From Planctomycetales bacterium (GTDB lineage Bacteria; Planctomycetota; Planctomycetia; Gemmatales; Gemmataceae): DNA of 5,879 bases. This document shows, piece after piece, positions 5,596 to 5,879 of the stretch. The translations under genes were made by a program, and so were the position numbers. The stretch spans positions 1 to 5,879 of the forward strand of contig JAGVLI010000601.1 in assembly GCA_020054355.1 (NCBI GenBank). The letters are read 5' to 3'. Every line of letters starts with the position of its first letter. The stretch's first letter is position 1. Below the pieces are notes generated by a model, which had not been told where the DNA came from, ran no database searches, and saw nothing but the letters and a program-made list of their open reading frames with translations.

Positions 5596-5628
5596 GAGGG
5601 TCGGCCCTCCACCCCCGCGAAGGCGAGG
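5596..5628. repeat. Two adjacent small hairpins resembling a dispersed REP-type repeat
   Basis: The first hairpin is GAGGG (5596-5600), loop TCGG, CCCTC (5605-5609). The second runs 5613-5628. It has CGC/GCG around the tetraloop GAAG, extended by CC/GG across one C-A mismatch that becomes a T-G wobble on the other strand. The second, with the flanking GATTCCAG, resembles the CCCGCGAAGGCGGG-type dispersed repeats found in many GC-rich genomes. A genome-wide copy count would be needed to call it a repeat family. Confidence 0.4.
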
Positions 5629-5658
5629 ATTCCAGTGGTCCAGTCGGCCGGATAGGTT

Positions 5659-5675
5659 TACCATTGAACATGGTA
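5659..5675. repeat. 6-bp inverted repeat TACCAT-N5-ATGGTA, possible operator
   Basis: Perfect arms at 5659-5664 and 5670-5675 around TGAAC. It is AT-richer than its surroundings and sits in the gap between the divergent efp and the plus-strand gene, about 110 bp before the latter's start. The symmetry is seen in the sequence; a regulatory role is inference. Confidence 0.35.
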
Positions 5676-5785
5676 TGCCCGGATCGAACGGGTGAAGCGC
5701 GACCAGTCATCAACCAGTGTCCTATTCCACCCCAATCTCGAACAGCGTTGCTGGGTGCCCCAGCTCGAAGCGAACGAGGTCGGCA

Positions 5786-5879
5786 GTGCATGCGGCGCGG
5801 TATCGTCACCTGATGGCCCTCAGCGCTCTGGCCGCCGGAGCCTTCCTGGCGGGCTGGCTGGGCAGCCAGCGGCTCTCCA
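5786..5879 (+). CDS. N-terminus of an exported or membrane-anchored protein, cut by the window end
   Basis: Not identifiable from 31 codons. The frame opens at GTG 5786, preceded by GAGGT (5776-5780) with a 5-nt gap, a good ribosome binding site. It reads a basic start (HAARYRH), then a hydrophobic Ala/Leu-rich helix at about residues 9-25, then GSQRLS at the edge. This is the shape of a signal peptide or an N-terminal anchor. ATG 5813 in the same frame is an alternative start but has no ribosome binding site. The ATG at 5790 is in another frame and meets a stop after seven codons. The frame remains open upstream to GTG 5717, without a ribosome binding site there. Confidence 0.55.
   Translation, partial: MHAARYRHLMALSALAAGAFLAGWLGSQRLS

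Larger units (their letters stand above)
5481..5785. promoter_or_regulatory. Divergent intergenic region upstream of efp and of the right-edge gene
   Basis: About 305 bp without a convincing gene. A weak candidate efp promoter on the minus strand is TTCTCA (5585-5580), 17 nt, then TACGTT (5562-5557), leaving a leader of about 70 nt. The middle holds two small adjacent hairpins (5596-5628) and a separate palindrome (5659-5675). I could not find a good promoter for the plus-strand gene. Antisense frames across efp extend into this region but have no domain character. Confidence 0.35.

Noticed and set aside
5481..5612. A longer EF-P starting at 5612
   Set aside because: The 44 extra residues are Arg/Pro/Ser-rich and outside the family, and the AGGA motif 5 nt before ATG 5480 fits the normal EF-P length.
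4804..5664. A 286-codon minus-strand open frame over efp
   Set aside because: It is out of frame with the clear EF-P sequence and has a low-complexity Arg/Gly/His composition.

Overview
The window is GC-rich bacterial DNA, most likely from a member of the Planctomycetota, possibly a Gemmata relative. The pointers are a lipoprotein whose secreted part matches the planctomycete-expanded TIGR03067 domain pattern, a histidine kinase with an extended dimerisation domain, an elongation factor P of the non-lysine-tip type, and dense short palindromic repeats. The taxonomic call is inference from recalled family patterns; no search was run.

Layout from left to right. (1) Positions 1-1563, minus strand: a membrane histidine kinase whose last residues lie beyond the left edge. 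It starts at a TTG preceded by a very strong ribosome binding site. (2) Positions 1564-1801: a divergent control region with a 7-bp inverted repeat. (3) Positions 1802-2506, plus: a PlsC-type acyltransferase. (4) Positions 2507-2685: a gap between convergent genes, almost filled by a composite inverted repeat made of four near-perfect hairpins. (5) Positions 2686-3896, minus: a two-gene operon with an ATGA overlap. The first gene encodes a membrane-anchored coiled-coil protein and the second a TIGR03067-like lipoprotein. A good sigma-70-type promoter precedes it. (6) Positions 3897-4312: a 416-bp region with outward-facing promoters and a possible 27-residue membrane peptide. (7) Positions 4313-4885, plus: a short MotA/TolQ/ExbB-like protein that stops before the last transmembrane helix of the family. 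(8) Positions 4896-5480, minus: elongation factor P with Asn at the tip position normally held by a modified Lys. Its stop lies 10 bp from the stop of the previous gene. (9) Positions 5481-5785: a divergent control region with small palindromes. (10) Positions 5786-5879, plus: the start of an exported or membrane-anchored protein that leaves the window.

The genes do not form one obvious pathway. Most concern the envelope (sensor kinase, phospholipid acylation, lipoprotein plus coiled-coil membrane partner, channel-like protein), with one translation factor. I see no CRISPR array, tRNA, rRNA, transposase, toxin-antitoxin pair or defence system. The most unusual items are the composite palindrome, the shortened channel-like protein, the EF-P tip substitution and the tiny membrane ORF.
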